The position numbers and the translations under genes were made by a program. A DNA stretch of 64,000 nucleotides from Rugalucina vietnamica (taxonomy: Eukaryota; Mollusca; Bivalvia; Lucinida; Lucinidae). Numbering within the stretch: the first letter of the stretch is position 1; each line of letters opens with the position of its first letter. The notes under the pieces were generated by a model, which saw only the letters and a program-made list of their open reading frames with translations, was not told the origin of the DNA and did not search any database. This document shows positions 53,820 to 64,000 of this stretch, piece after piece. The DNA is taken from contig OZ024876.1 in assembly GCA_964017185.1 (NCBI GenBank), forward strand, positions 28,054,278 to 28,118,277, written 5' to 3'.

Positions 53820-54560
53820 TTTACACGACGAATTTGTTCCGAACCAGGACCGGACCTGGTTCAGTCCAAGTGTTTAGACGAACACATTTGGTTCGCTCCA
53901 AAATTTTGGAACGGTCCAACTTGGCCCGGTACATAACCTAGGACCTGGTCCGGTCCAAATCATGTTCCAATCCTGGTTCGGTACAAATATTCCGTCTAAA
54001 CGCTTTGGTTCGATCCAACGTAGAATCAATATTGATTTTAGACAATCTGGAAATTTGCACAAAATTTCTGAGTAATGAAACTGTGCCAAATGTAGGTTGT
54101 GTATTTACTCAGATTTTCCCGCAAAAGTCCAGTTTCACACATTTTTCCGACTGACGTACGCCGGTACCATAAAAATATAATTGGGGAAAGATCTTGCAAA
54201 ATACTTGCAATGGAATTAATCAAATTATATTAAACTGTTTACAGACAGTCATGTTTATTTTATGCACCTATGGTTATTTGTCTATAGTTTAGAATGCACA
54301 GCTTAAATAATCGAAAAACTGAGCGTTTTCCCGCGACATACTTTGATTTAGTATACGAGATATGCAAGTCATACATGTATTAAAATAGGTTCTTTCTAAC
54401 AGCTTATAATCTAGTGCGCTGAATATTGTGAGTCATTTGTTCCAATCTAAATAATTCAATGTAAACAGCAAGATAGATTTATTCCGGACTAACTTGGACC
54501 GGTCCAATATAGACCTGACCTGGTTCGAACCCGTCTAAACAGACTGATTCGTCATTTGTA
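53820..54560. mobile_element. Inverted-repeat element rich in GGACC/GGTTC motifs
   Basis: The left 200 bp has TGTTTACACGACGAATTTGT, GAACCAGGACCGGACCTGGT, CCTGGTCCGGTCCAAAT and repeated AACCAAA-type words. The right end (54440-54560) has ACTAACTTGGACCGGTCCAA, GACCTGGTTCGAACCC and CTAAACAGACTGATTCGTC. The ends are roughly inverted and the middle is AT-rich. No transposase frame was seen. Confidence 0.55.
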
Positions 54561-54699
54561 AAGAGTTATGTTCAGCTAAGCGGTATACCATAGTCGTAAT
54601 AAAATTGTTGTGCCACCGCCTCATGAGATTCATAGAGGGTCAAATATTGTATTTAAAACCTAATATATATATATATTCCTTTTTTGTCACATAACCCAA

Positions 54700-56214
54700 C
54701 CAGAGGACCAATGGTCCTGTAAACGCTCACCTGAGATCTGTTGTACGTATATACCAATAAACATGTTTGCATATTATGGAAAAAAGCCCCAGTAAAGGGG
54801 CAGATGATTCCCTGGTGTCCATTATTTTTCTTCATAATAATCAATATCCTGTCCATTTGCCAATTGCCTGCAAGTCTTTCCCTTCAACCGACAAATAACA
54901 GTTATCCCCATTCAAAGGCATAGGCAACCTATGTTGACCTTGTCGTAAAATAGGTCAAGGTCATCACAGGGTCATGATTTATATATACATTGTAGTCCTT
55001 AAGCCATTGATGTTTCATGCCAAGTTTTGTTGAAATCGGTCTACCGGTTCCAGAGAAGAAGATTTTGGAAGGGTTTTTACCATATATGGGCATGGCGGCC
55101 ATCTTGGTCATGTGACCTGGATCATTTATATATACATTAGTTCCCTCATTCTATAAATGCTTCACATAAAATTTGGCTTTGATTGGCCAAGTGGTTTCAG
55201 AGAAGAAGATGTTTGAATATTTTGGTAATATACATGTATATTGCCCCGGGGTAGGGGCATATGAGCCCCATGGGTCCATTTTTTTCTTCAGATTCATTAA
55301 TATTCAGTCAAACTACCCATTCCTGCAAGATTTTCACCTCAAATTACTTTTTAAAAGTTTTCCCCATTCAAATGCATAGGCGACCTATGTTGACCTTGCC
55401 ATAAAAAAGGTCAAGGTCATCACAGGGTCATGATTTATATACACATTGTAGTACTTCAGCCATCAATGCTCCATGCCAAGTTTCTTTGAAATCAGTGTAC
55501 CGGTTCCGGAGAAGAAGATTTTGGAAGGGTTTTTACCATATATGGGCATGGCGGCCATCTTGGTTATGTGACCTTGATTATTTATATACACATTGGTTAC
55601 CCCTTCCTATTGATGCTTCACATAAAATTTGGCTATAATTGGCCAAGCGGTTTCAGAGGAGATGATGTTTGAATATTATGATAATATACATGTATATTGC
55701 CCCGGGGTGGGGGCATATGAGCCCCTGGGGTGCAAATTTTTTCAGAATCATTAATATTCAGTCCTACTGCCCATTTCCTGCAAGACTTTTACTTAAAATG
55801 ACATTTTAAAAGTTTTCCCCATTCAAATGCATTGACGACCTATGTTGACCTGGCTGTAAAATAGGTCAAGGTCATCACAGGGCCATGATTTATATACACA
55901 TTGAAGTGCTTGAGCCATCGATGCTTCATGTCAAGTTTCGTTGAAATCGGTCCACCGGTTCTGGAGAAGAAGATTTTTGAAGGGTTTTTACCATATATGG
56001 GCATGGCGGCCATCTTGGTCATGTGACCTGGATTTCTTATGTACACATTGGTTCCCCCTTCCTATAGATGCTTCATATAAAATTTGGCTTTGATTGGCCA
56101 AGTGGTTTCAGAGGAGAAGATCTTTGAAATTGTGGACGGACGACGGACGGACGGACGCCGGATCATGGCCATCCTATAAGCTCACCTTGTGAGCCTAACG
56201 GCTCAGGTGAGCTA
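54700..56214 (-). mobile_element. Family B, full-length copy
   Basis: It starts CAGAGGACCAATGGTCCTGT and ends with the hairpin AGCTCACCTTGTGAGCC..GGCTCAGGTGAGCT. Three units of about 455 bp are marked by GTGGTTTCAGAGAAGAAGAT-type words at about 55190, 55645 and 56100. GGGCATGGCGGCCATCTTGG recurs at 55088, 55545 and 55999. The ACGGACGG microsatellite at 56135 parallels the CGTCGTC repeat of the 13143 copy. Non-coding. Confidence 0.88.
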
Positions 56215-56874
56215 AAAATATACCGAAATCTAAAACAAACCATGTTCCCACAAAAATATCCATAAAATTTATAATTGTTCAAAGGCCAAGGGAATTTAAG
56301 GCCTGATTTCGGCCTCATGCTTTGGTAAAAAATTGAATTTTGCAACTTTGAGGAGAGAAGTATTGCAAATAGCAGGTATAGGTCCTTGCTTATAAATTCT
56401 AGCAGAACTATCACATTCAAATTACACATGTTGCCATGGCAATGCTCCGAAAAGCATATATACATACCATTTTTTTACAATTTTGGGTCCTTTTTTCAAT
56501 ATCATTTTCAACTTCCAGCCCATGCGAATAAAAATGTCTTATTATGAAATAATTATGAAGTATCATCCAGAGATATTGGTTGCTAAGTATCATTTTGTTG
56601 GTCGTGTGGGCTGGCACTTAGAAATTAAAAAATGTGTTCAGAAATTGTCAAAAGTAGACCAAAAAGTGCAAAATGTGCTCTATATATGGTTCTTCTGGGG
56701 CTTGCCATGGCAATGCTTGTAGGATAAATGCAGTATTTGTTCTTGTTTTTAATACAGGAGACATATGACTGTTTTAAGGAATAGTTTTCTCACCTTAATT
56801 CCAAAATTTAATTTTTAGCCAAATCTGAGACCAAAATCAGGAGTTAAATGCCCTAGTCCTTTACTGGAAAATTT
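56215..56874. other. Unassigned, with repeated TGCCATGGCAATGCT boundaries
   Basis: TTGCCATGGCAATGCT occurs at about 56433 and 56702. A plus-strand open frame (56483-56722) lies between, after an acceptor-like CAACTTCCAG, reading KMSYYEIIMKYHPEILVAKY. It is AT-rich and has no recognised domain. It may be an element unit rather than an exon. Confidence 0.3.
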
Positions 56875-57140
56875 GTTTGATTTGACGTTTTACGTCCCAG
56901 TCAACAGCTATGATCAAGACATGATATTTCTTCCTTTTAATGGGACTTCTAATCAACATGCCTGACATCCGAAATGTGCTTTGAATATAATAACGAATTT
57001 GACTTAATCACGTTTCATAGGCATACTCAGACCACTGAGCTTAGCTGTATGTATAAGTAGTGACCAGATGGTCGGGCAGCTGATAACAGGCTTTGCTTGG
57101 AGGCACGAGCAGCCTATCTATTTCTCATGGTCCCAATGAG
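56875..57140 (+). mobile_element. Family H element
   Basis: TTGACGTTTTACGTCCCAGT, AATGGGACTTCTAATCAACA, AAATGTGCTTTGAATATAAT and GGCTTTGCTTGGAGGCACGA match one arm of the palindrome at 5005 in order. Confidence 0.75.
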
Positions 57141-58950
57141 TGGGGCAATTTTTCTGGAAACCCCAAAAATATGAAAATTCATATCAGTATTTTCAAGCTC
57201 TTCTTTATTTTTTCATATTATATTTGAATATCGGTCATTTTTGTCAACAAAAACTAGTTTAATTCAAAGACAAAGATACATACAGAATGCGTTTAGAAGC
57301 ATCAATAAATAAAAATATATTTCTCGGGAGAGATCGGCCGAATCCCCCTTATGAGAAGGGGAAACTCCACTCTCTTACTCCCCCCCCCCCCTCGTCCCTA
57401 AGGCACTTGATCTTGTTTTCGCTAGACCACTTTGTAGAACGCTGCGATGGCCCTGAGAATTCAAGAGGATGTCAAATTTCTCAATTTGTTTCCTCAACCA
57501 ATTAAAAAATTCCCAATTTCAGACATTGACTGATCAAAAATTCCCAATTCAGTTGGACCCTGTACCCGTTTTTAAAGCCATGCTGTCCCCTGGAGTTGTG
57601 CACCTAGGCATTTTTGACTGTATGGATTAGAAGAGAAGCTCAGTCTGAATAAAACAAATAATCTTCTTTTTGCTTGACTGACAAGATATTATAAATAGAG
57701 CAGCCCAATGAATAAATAAATAGGAAAATGCAATACACTAGGTAAACAAATTGAAAGGCATGTATGTTTTACTTTTAAACTTTTACAGTCTGTTCTGTTC
57801 AGTCTATCTTATTTTACATTTTGATTTATATAATGAAGTTTGTCGACAAAATGTTAATACATGAAACAAACAATGTGTAAACTTTCACACATTAAAAAAT
57901 TCGACATGTGCTGTCCATGTGCTGCGCAACTTCAGGAGACGCAACTGAATGCCAGAATAATCCCTGCAGATGATGATTGTATATCAGTGTCTACATTTAC
58001 TTTTCTTGTGAGCATGGTGAGAGCTCAGGACTAATCCCGACCGGTCAAGCCTCATCCCCCTGGTGTGGTATTGTCAGTCAATTTAAAGTTTCACAAGTAA
58101 ACTATTGATTCTGATGACAAGCTTTTTTGAAAAGCTTGTACATGTACTTTAATATCTAGAATACTTTTTTGCAAGAAATAGTCACCTGGTGACCTAAAAA
58201 TCATGAAATATCCCACAATTTTATTTCCAAATATTCAACAGTTCTCTGCATTGACAATCATTTATAAATAGAAAGAGGGATACAGTTTTAAACTCACATT
58301 TCTTTAATCTTTTCTTTTTTCACGTAAGGTAAACATCAATCTAGAAAATGGTGGATTTGATAATCTACGGTACCTACCGGTATATGAAAGTCTTAAAACT
58401 TAAACCCTGGTGAAATATTGTCATTTGGCGTATCACCAGTAAACTATTCAGATTCAGATAAAGCAGCAATGGTAAACAAAGAAAAACTTCATAATAAATA
58501 TATCAAAATATTATACATCTGACAAACCATGCAAGTGACTTTACCTAGTAGAAATTCCTTTGTCAAGTTATTGATGAAAAGTAGGTCAGCTTATACAGTC
58601 ACAGTCTATGAGTCAATGATTTACATGAAGCAAAATAAATCTCATTAATAAGAACTATTGTTAGAAAAACTAAGCACATTAATCCTTCTCCCTATCCTCT
58701 GATTTGACAAAACTGATATCCACTAACTAATAAAACAAAAAAATATTTCTAATTGATTCAGGTAAAAATTAATGGCAGACATTTTGATTTAGGCTGTGGA
58801 GAGGCAAATACATGAAATAGAGGCCCCATACTGGGAAAACAGATTGACCATGAAAATAGACAGAACAAGTACATAAGTAAAAGTGACAAGTAAATAAACA
58901 AGTAAATAAATAAGAAAACTGTTAAGAACATTACGTGTTCTCGCGCATAT
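57141..58950. other. Unassigned AT-rich sequence
   Basis: A C-run of about ten lies near 57382. No splice-bounded frame or element end was recognised. Long AT-rich stretches suggest intron or intergenic DNA. Confidence 0.4.
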
Positions 58951-59160
58951 TCGAAAGAAATACGCGACCGAACTACTTTAATTTTAGCCCCGCCCCTACT
59001 TACGTCAGGTGACCAAGATTAAAGAAACAACTACTCTGATTTTATGACTGAGATTAATTGCGTTTTATGTTTTGATCAAAGCATGTTTTGGTTCCGCATA
59101 CATCTTATTCCAGTTTGTGCGACTCTTTGATGATGCCGAGCGGTATGTCACACAATATCC
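58951..59160. promoter_or_regulatory. CpG-richer stretch with promoter-like words
   Basis: CGCGCATATTCG and ACGCGACCGAAC are followed by AGCCCCGCCCCTAC (Sp1-type) and TTACGTCAGGTGACC (CRE-like, overlapping an E-box-like word), within otherwise AT-rich DNA. No start codon or exon could be tied to it. Confidence 0.2.
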
Positions 59161-59454
59161 CCACGTGTCATATGGTTTATTGGCACGCTTGAAAGGAATG
59201 TTTCGGTCATATTAAATCTTGATAAATTGATTTTATTTATTTCTTTTTAATTGATCTTGTATCATTTCTATTTCTTTTTTCATGGCGATCTATCGTACAG
59301 AGTCGGGAATTGGAAATGAACTTTGAAAATTTAATTGACATTATGATACTCAAAGTTTACAACGATTAATGGATAGTAAAAATTAAAATGATCTTTGTGC
59401 GCCATAAATGCGATTTTCCGAAGAAAAATCTGTAACTTACGCCTAACCTTCAGG

Positions 59455-59645
59455 TGCGACACAAACCGGTCTGTGCACTTACAGACGATGGCTGGGAGCT
59501 TAAAATGTTTAATTTAAGAAGAAGAGGAATTGCGCTACCCCTCGAACGAAAACAAAGGCGCTGAGCAGCTGTGCAGGTACTGCATGGCTAATCTGCGTCT
59601 TTGTATATAGGCGAAACATCAGGATTTCTCACAACGCGGCTCATA
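59455..59645 (-). mobile_element. Family D copy, left end degraded
   Basis: GACACAAACCGGTCTGTGCA, AACGAAAACAAAGGCGCTGA, GCAGCTGTGCAGGTACTGCA and the end TTTCTCACAACGCGGCTC. Confidence 0.7.
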
Positions 59646-60433
59646 TTACATCATTCTGCTGATCACCTCGGTGTAACTTTAGTTGTATGCGTTCTCATAT
59701 ATGTATTACCAAAGACATTTGAGTCCTAAAGTTTTCATATTGAAACGTTACATACGATCTTCTAAACGTGTACTATAATGGGCCTTTTATTATCACAGAC
59801 ATAAAATCAGCATAAAAAGTCCTTTATATTATTTATAATCTTGAAAATAAGGAGATACGCTGAATTTTGATTGTCTACTTTTGCCAAACATCTTTTTTGA
59901 TAATGTCGTATTTCAATACTAACTATGTTATTTTACATTCTTCTTGTAAAAGAAACGAGTTTAATAATATTTCGTTTCTAAATTTGACCGGAGAGCTTTT
60001 GCATGTTTTGATTGATTCGGTTATTTTAATTTTGCATTACTTTTATTATTGTATTGTTTCATATTGCACTTTAATTCTTTCAGATATCTATTTTGTTTTT
60101 TTAATATAATTATTAAAGATTGCTTCCCTTAATAAATGATACAAGTATCAGCTTTTTTGTAAACAGAAGCAAAAGGTAGTAGCGAAATGATTGCGTTTTA
60201 TCTTTTGATATACGAAATTGTGAGCTATTAAATCGAAAACATTTCTCATTTATCATGCAAACTTATTTGTTGTATGTCGTGAAGCATACCTATTTGATGC
60301 ATGTTTGCGACCTAAGGATCGCCAAGATGATAAAGTCGTTATGCCCTGATGCTAAACCGTTCTGATCAGCTAATTGCCTAGCAGATGCATGAATGGTATT
60401 GATTAAAAAGAAAGAAGAAAAACTATTACAGCA
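59646..60433. other. Unassigned AT-rich sequence
   Basis: An 80-codon plus-strand frame (59867-60109) is hydrophobic and AT-rich, and probably chance. Confidence 0.4.
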
Positions 60434-60694
60434 TTGTTTGTTTTTTCGTTTGTCGCTTACGTCGTACATTTACTTCGTGTACCCGAACACAAAAGCCGAG
60501 AACATGTACACTGCCCTAACGCGTACAAGTGCCTCTTCACGTATAATGCATGCGATCGGAATTCGAGGGCCTGTCGCTTAAACCATAAACTTTTCAATAG
60601 ATTCTCGCAGATATTTTCTTTTCTCTTTTTATCTTTCTACACCAGGAAAACATGTCCGTGCAATATATACCCCCTTAAAACCACTTTTATATAG
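60434..60694 (+). CDS. Doubtful small Cys-containing open frame
   Basis: The frame begins MFVFSFVAYVVHLLRV, signal-peptide-like, and continues HCPNAYKCLFTYNACDRNSR with four cysteines in about 20 residues. Its last quarter runs into a family A element at 60639, so the annotated end is not natural. A competing frame (60393-60581) overlaps. The GC-richer 60460-60590 stretch is the only other hint of coding. Confidence 0.15.
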   Translation: MFVFSFVAYVVHLLRVPEHKSREHVHCPNAYKCLFTYNACDRNSRACRLNHKLFNRFSQIFSFLFLSFYTRKTCPCNIYPLKTTFI

Positions 60695-60903
60695 TAAAAC
60701 TGGGGTATGCAGGGTCATACCTGTTTTTCTTATTTTTGCTCCAAAACATAGATTGTGGGTCCTCGTTAGAGGCGGTTCCAACTTGTACCCACAATATATG
60801 TTTTGAGCAAAAATAAGAAAAATATCAAAAATCTTCAGTTGAAATTTTCAATTTTTACAGCTGAAAAAATCTCTGTATATTGCATGGACAACGTTTCGTA
60901 ATG
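60639..60903 (+). mobile_element. Family A, near-complete copy
   Basis: ACCAGGAAAACATGTCCGTG, ACCCCCTTAAAACCACTTTT, GGGGTATGCAGGGTCATACC, AACATAGATTGTGGGTCCTC, a shortened core, then TGTATATTGCATGGACAACG and TTTCGTAATG. Confidence 0.85.
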
Positions 60904-61089
60904 TTGCTCTTAAAACGCCTCACATACTAAGTATGGGTCCGTTAACCACCTGGTTGATTAAAAATATACATGTACGTTCATGTATAATTATTATTATACA
61001 TGTACGTTCGTATGAATTGTGGCATGCGCGGATCCAGAAATTTTCATGAGAGGGGGTCCAACGAAAATGGTAATTTTTGGTCACAGACG

Positions 61090-61110
61090 AGTGGGGGGGG
61101 GGGGGGGGGT
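61090..61110. repeat. Poly-G run
   Basis: A G-rich tract of about 19 G (one early interruption) in a GTGGGG..GGTCC context, G-quadruplex prone. Confidence 0.85.
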
Positions 61111-61218
61111 CCAACCCTCAAAAAATCCCGAAATTACCTTTTTTTAGGTAAAAATTTCAAAACAATATTCTGATTTTTCTTTCCTCGTTATTTGGCAGAT
61201 ACTGGCGGTTTCACATTT

Positions 61219-61433
61219 GAGCCGCTGCTTCAGCTGAAAACCAACAATCTGCATATTCGAAACCAAAGACGCAGATCAGCTGCACAGCTAATCAGTGTAT
61301 TAGTTTTCGCTACATGTTCAGTACAATTCCTCAACTCTCAAAATTCAAACTTGAGTTGCCCGTCTCTAGCCATCTTGGTTTGTGTCGGACCTGGTCGAAA
61401 ACTCAGATTGTTGGTTTTCTGATATGAATGCTC
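61219..61433 (+). mobile_element. Family D copy with ATTT duplication
   Basis: GAGCCGCTGCTTCAGCTGAA, AACCAACAATCTGCATATTC, GCAGATCAGCTGCACAGCTA and the right end AGATTGTTGGTTTTCTG ending GAATGCTC. ATTT flanks both sides (61215-61218, 61434-61437). Confidence 0.85.
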
Positions 61434-61640
61434 ATTTAAAATTGGGCCAACAAATTTTACCATTTCATACTCCATTTATGGGAAGCAGGTCTATTTTGTT
61501 TTGTATTCTCTTGATCCTAGGATGAGAATATGCTAGTGAGCATTGCAGTATTTCTCTGTGTCATAGAACTTATATGTACTTATTCAAATGCATTTGCAAA
61601 ATGATCAGTGTATCACTGGCGTTTATGCGTAGGGACTACA

Positions 61641-61690
61641 ACACACGCACACACACACACAGAGACGCGCGCGCGCGTTCGCGCACGCCC
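61641..61690. repeat. (CA)n/(CG)n tract
   Basis: ACACACGCACACACACAC followed by GACGCGCGCGCGCG and GCGCACGCCCACGC, a continuous alternating purine-pyrimidine tract that favours Z-DNA. Confidence 0.9.
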
Positions 61691-61789
61691 ACGCTATCGG
61701 CATGTCCTACATAGCAATATTGTGATCCGTTCTTTTGCATAATTTTGTTGAACTAGCCAAGCTTTACATTATAATAAAGTGGTTGTGAG

Positions 61790-61930
61790 GGAATATGGGC
61801 CCAGCGCACTGGGACCTAAAGAAATAGATTGGCTGTCTGTGCCTTCATCTTTTGGGTAAAAAGTCCCATAAAATAGAAGCAACGTCCAAATATGACTATG
61901 GCTGTTGACCGGGACGTAACAGCAAACCAG
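61790..61930 (-). mobile_element. Family H, internally deleted copy
   Basis: CTAAAGAAATAGATTGGCTG, TGTGCCTTCATCTTTTGGGT, AAAGTCCCATAAAATAGAAG and GGCTGTTGACCGGGACGT join the two ends of family H and lack the middle 100 bp. Confidence 0.65.
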
Positions 61931-62139
61931 TTTTATATGGAATACTTTTACAATGAGTATGAATGTCTCGGAAATGTCCTTTTTTATGACGAAATATTGC
62001 GCACATTTTTATTTTGTTTTGTGAAACAAATGCAAATTATTCTCTTTGATCAAACAGCAGTATTATATTGATATTGTAGCATTAAATTAAAATGATGTGT
62101 TTATTTTATATACTTGAACAAAACTCCTCGCGTTTGCGG

Positions 62140-62867
62140 TAGAGCTGTCATTGATATCGCTGATATTGATGTATCGATAAAAATGAGCTTCGATATTCAT
62201 ATCGATACAGAAAAGAGACATATCGATATTGAAAAGTGGTACATGTATACACTTAAATGGACACTAAGTTAATTTTCCCAAATATTTTCATAAAATGATA
62301 GTTTATATTGTATAAATTAGAGATGTCTTGTTACATGTATATATATTTACATAAAACATGAGGCAGTGTTATTTAAAAATACCCACTGCACAATGTTTTC
62401 AAACATTTAAACTGAGTCTAACCATTACCTGAGGGTTGGGGTTAGCGCTTAGCAGCACATGTTTTTTGGAGAAATTACATCCATATAACATCAATTTTTA
62501 GGGATGTCAATTTGCCAAATTGTCAGACACAGGCAACATTCATTCAGATTAGGCTAGTTGCATGCACTTTGATCATGTCCGTTAAAATTTAACTTAAGTA
62601 ATATATGTCTCTAATTTAAACTTTATCTTACCTTTCTTTTTGGTGAGACTAAATTCTTAAAAGGTTAGAGAAGGCTAGGGAGTTTTATATTGTATAAATA
62701 CAAATTTAAAGAAGCATAAGAAAACAATATGGGTCTATTAAAGTTACAAAACACTTTGTTGAAAAATTACTTGTATATTAATATTGTATATCGATATTGT
62801 ATCGATATATCACAATATTTCCCACCGATATATCGATATGTAAAATGCCCAATCAATGACAGCTCTA
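62140..62867. mobile_element. hAT-type non-autonomous element, 728 bp, 8 bp target duplication
   Basis: The terminal inverted repeats TAGAGCTGTCATTGAT are perfect for 16 bp at both ends. GTTTGCGG is duplicated at 62132-62139 and 62868-62875. Eight-base duplications and short inverted repeats ending near YAG(A/G)G are typical of hAT elements. Subterminal ATCGATAT words cluster in the first 110 and last 110 bp. The 67-codon frame at 62729 overlaps the right end and is not a transposase. Confidence 0.93.
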
Positions 62868-62875
62868 GTTTGCGG

Positions 62876-63829
62876 GATGCTCAAAATTCAGTTGTCCTTC
62901 AACAGATTCATTTTTTTTCTCGCTCCCTTTAACATTTTTAAAATTTTAAAATTCTCGTTTTCAAAGTCAACGTACGCGCGATCTTAGGCAAATTGAAAAT
63001 AATTCTAAACAGCTAAGTAAAACAATGATTTAATTTATTACTTTTTTACAATATAATTTTCTAAGAATTATTTCTTAGATGAAAATCAAATCGATGCATC
63101 GTTTTCACATAGTCACATAGTCATAGGAAGCAATCTTGTAAGCGAAATCGAAAATATTTTCACATCGAAACAAAAAAAAATCTACAAGACGACATATATT
63201 TATTGAAATAATAAAATTTATTTTTTTTTACGTTATCGTTTTTCTTTTGATATCGATACGTTTTTGACCAGGTATTTGCTCCGCCCACTTGTTAATTTGA
63301 TTGGTCGGTTGTATCACTACGCGCGTATATTCAACCTGTTAACATTTTCAATGCCGAAGCGCGAAATAGTTCACATTAAAAACACATTTTTATAAGGCAT
63401 GGATTAGCAAAATTGTTCAAATATGTCATTTAAGTGATTCCGAAGGAATAACAATGTTTTAATTCATAATTTGGTGCCTGTGGGAGGTGTAACAGACATT
63501 TAAATTTCAAGCCCCCTCGAATCCACCTTTCTACTATATAATGTGGTGAAACAGGGGGACTTAAACATATGAGGCCGGAAACGTAATGACAAAGAAAAAT
63601 CATTCAAATATGTTTACGTGCAAACAGCAGGTATATCAACATGCTATAATTAATCAATTTCAAACAAACCCAACAAGAACTAGCTTAAGGTAATTTCAAG
63701 CACCCCGTATTGAGCCTTTTTTTCCGTTTCCAAATAGAGCTTCTTATATTGATACCAGAACACCCCTTATCAATTAATTGATAGGACAGTTTCTTTTCCA
63801 TTAATTGATATTTTATGAATTATTCCGCC
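62876..63829. other. Unassigned AT-rich sequence
   Basis: GCTCCGCCCACTTG and GATTGGTCGG with CTACGCGCGTATATT near 63280-63330 are promoter-like words without an attached exon. TATCAATTAATTGATA near 63767 is a small palindrome. Confidence 0.4.
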
Positions 63830-63903
63830 TAGAAAATATCAAAATATTTTCTGTTTTTTTCAATTTAAAGTCTCTGTATATTGCATGGGCGTGATTTCGA
63901 AAT
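63830..63903 (+). mobile_element. Family A right-end fragment
   Basis: AGAAAATATCAAAATATTTT, TTTTTCAATTTAAAGTCTC and TGTATATTGCATGGGCGTGA match the last 75 bp of family A. Confidence 0.7.
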
Positions 63904-63920
63904 GGACCGTATCAGCAGTC

Positions 63921-64000
63921 TGGAACCACTGCAGAAGCTGAGGGTGAGGTTACGGCCGTGTAAAATCGATTTAAACCCGCCAGTAACTTTGTGTTACTGA
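63921..64000 (+). mobile_element. Family C fragment running off the window
   Basis: GAACCACTGCAGAAGCTGAG, GGTGAGGTTACGGCC and CCCGCCAGTAACTTTGTGTT match 40253-40330. The copy continues beyond the window end. Confidence 0.85.

Noticed and set aside
59867-60109. Small membrane protein
   Set aside because: The hydrophobic 80-codon frame is what AT-rich DNA produces by chance; no other support.

Overview
The window is AT-rich metazoan nuclear DNA, most likely from a bivalve mollusc or a close lophotrochozoan relative. The reasons are tRNA-headed SINEs with a V-SINE-like body and CAAA tails, dense families of palindromic non-autonomous DNA elements, minisatellites, poly-A/T tracts of 38-48 bases, and short putative exons with GT/AG borders lost in large introns. 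There are no operons, no rRNA and no CRISPR arrays, and no virus-like element that I could recognise. Family letters below are my own labels. All family calls rest on reading copies within this window against each other, because no database was available.

Recurrent families. Family A is a roughly 230-270 bp element with imperfect terminal inverted repeats and a palindromic core (273, 1526/8843, 5740, 9258, 17092, 42948, 45575, 46778, 60639, 63830). Family B is a roughly 1.5 kb element ending in CTCACCTGAGC and GGACCATTGGTCC with three internal units of about 456 bp (13143, 54700, with pieces at 620, 15130, 18689 and 49900). Family C is the 3' end of a retrotransposon, with many copies sharing one 3' terminus and having different 5' ends (2266, 16627, 31622, 32115, 37352, 40070, 45977, 63921). 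Family D is a 194-235 bp inverted-repeat element that duplicates ATTT/AAAT (17783, 27513, 42521, 61219 and fragments). Smaller families E to H are described in the entries.

Layout. 1-1.5 kb holds repeats. 1.55-8.84 kb is one 7.29 kb inverted-repeat element that split a family A copy and made a 6 bp target duplication; it carries a 2.1 kb minisatellite, a 0.7 kb palindrome, a SINE and an exon-like open frame. 9.8-10.3 kb has a phase-consistent pair of putative exons, and a divergent relative lies in opposite orientation at 24.4-25.9 kb. 11-24 kb is nested repeats. 26-33 kb is sparse, with a possible last exon at 30.5 kb. 33.8-36.7 kb is a decayed LINE with reverse transcriptase. 36.8-39.6 kb is a large degenerate inverted repeat. 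40-50 kb is repeats with a clear SINE-in-LINE insertion. 50.4-52.7 kb holds phase-compatible putative exons on the minus strand. 53-64 kb is repeats, including a hAT-type element with an 8 bp duplication.

No complete host gene could be assembled by eye. The exon calls are inferences from splice-like borders, open frames and, in one case, protein-level similarity between two loci. The strongest results are the datable nested insertions and the two related exon sets of an unrecognised gene family.
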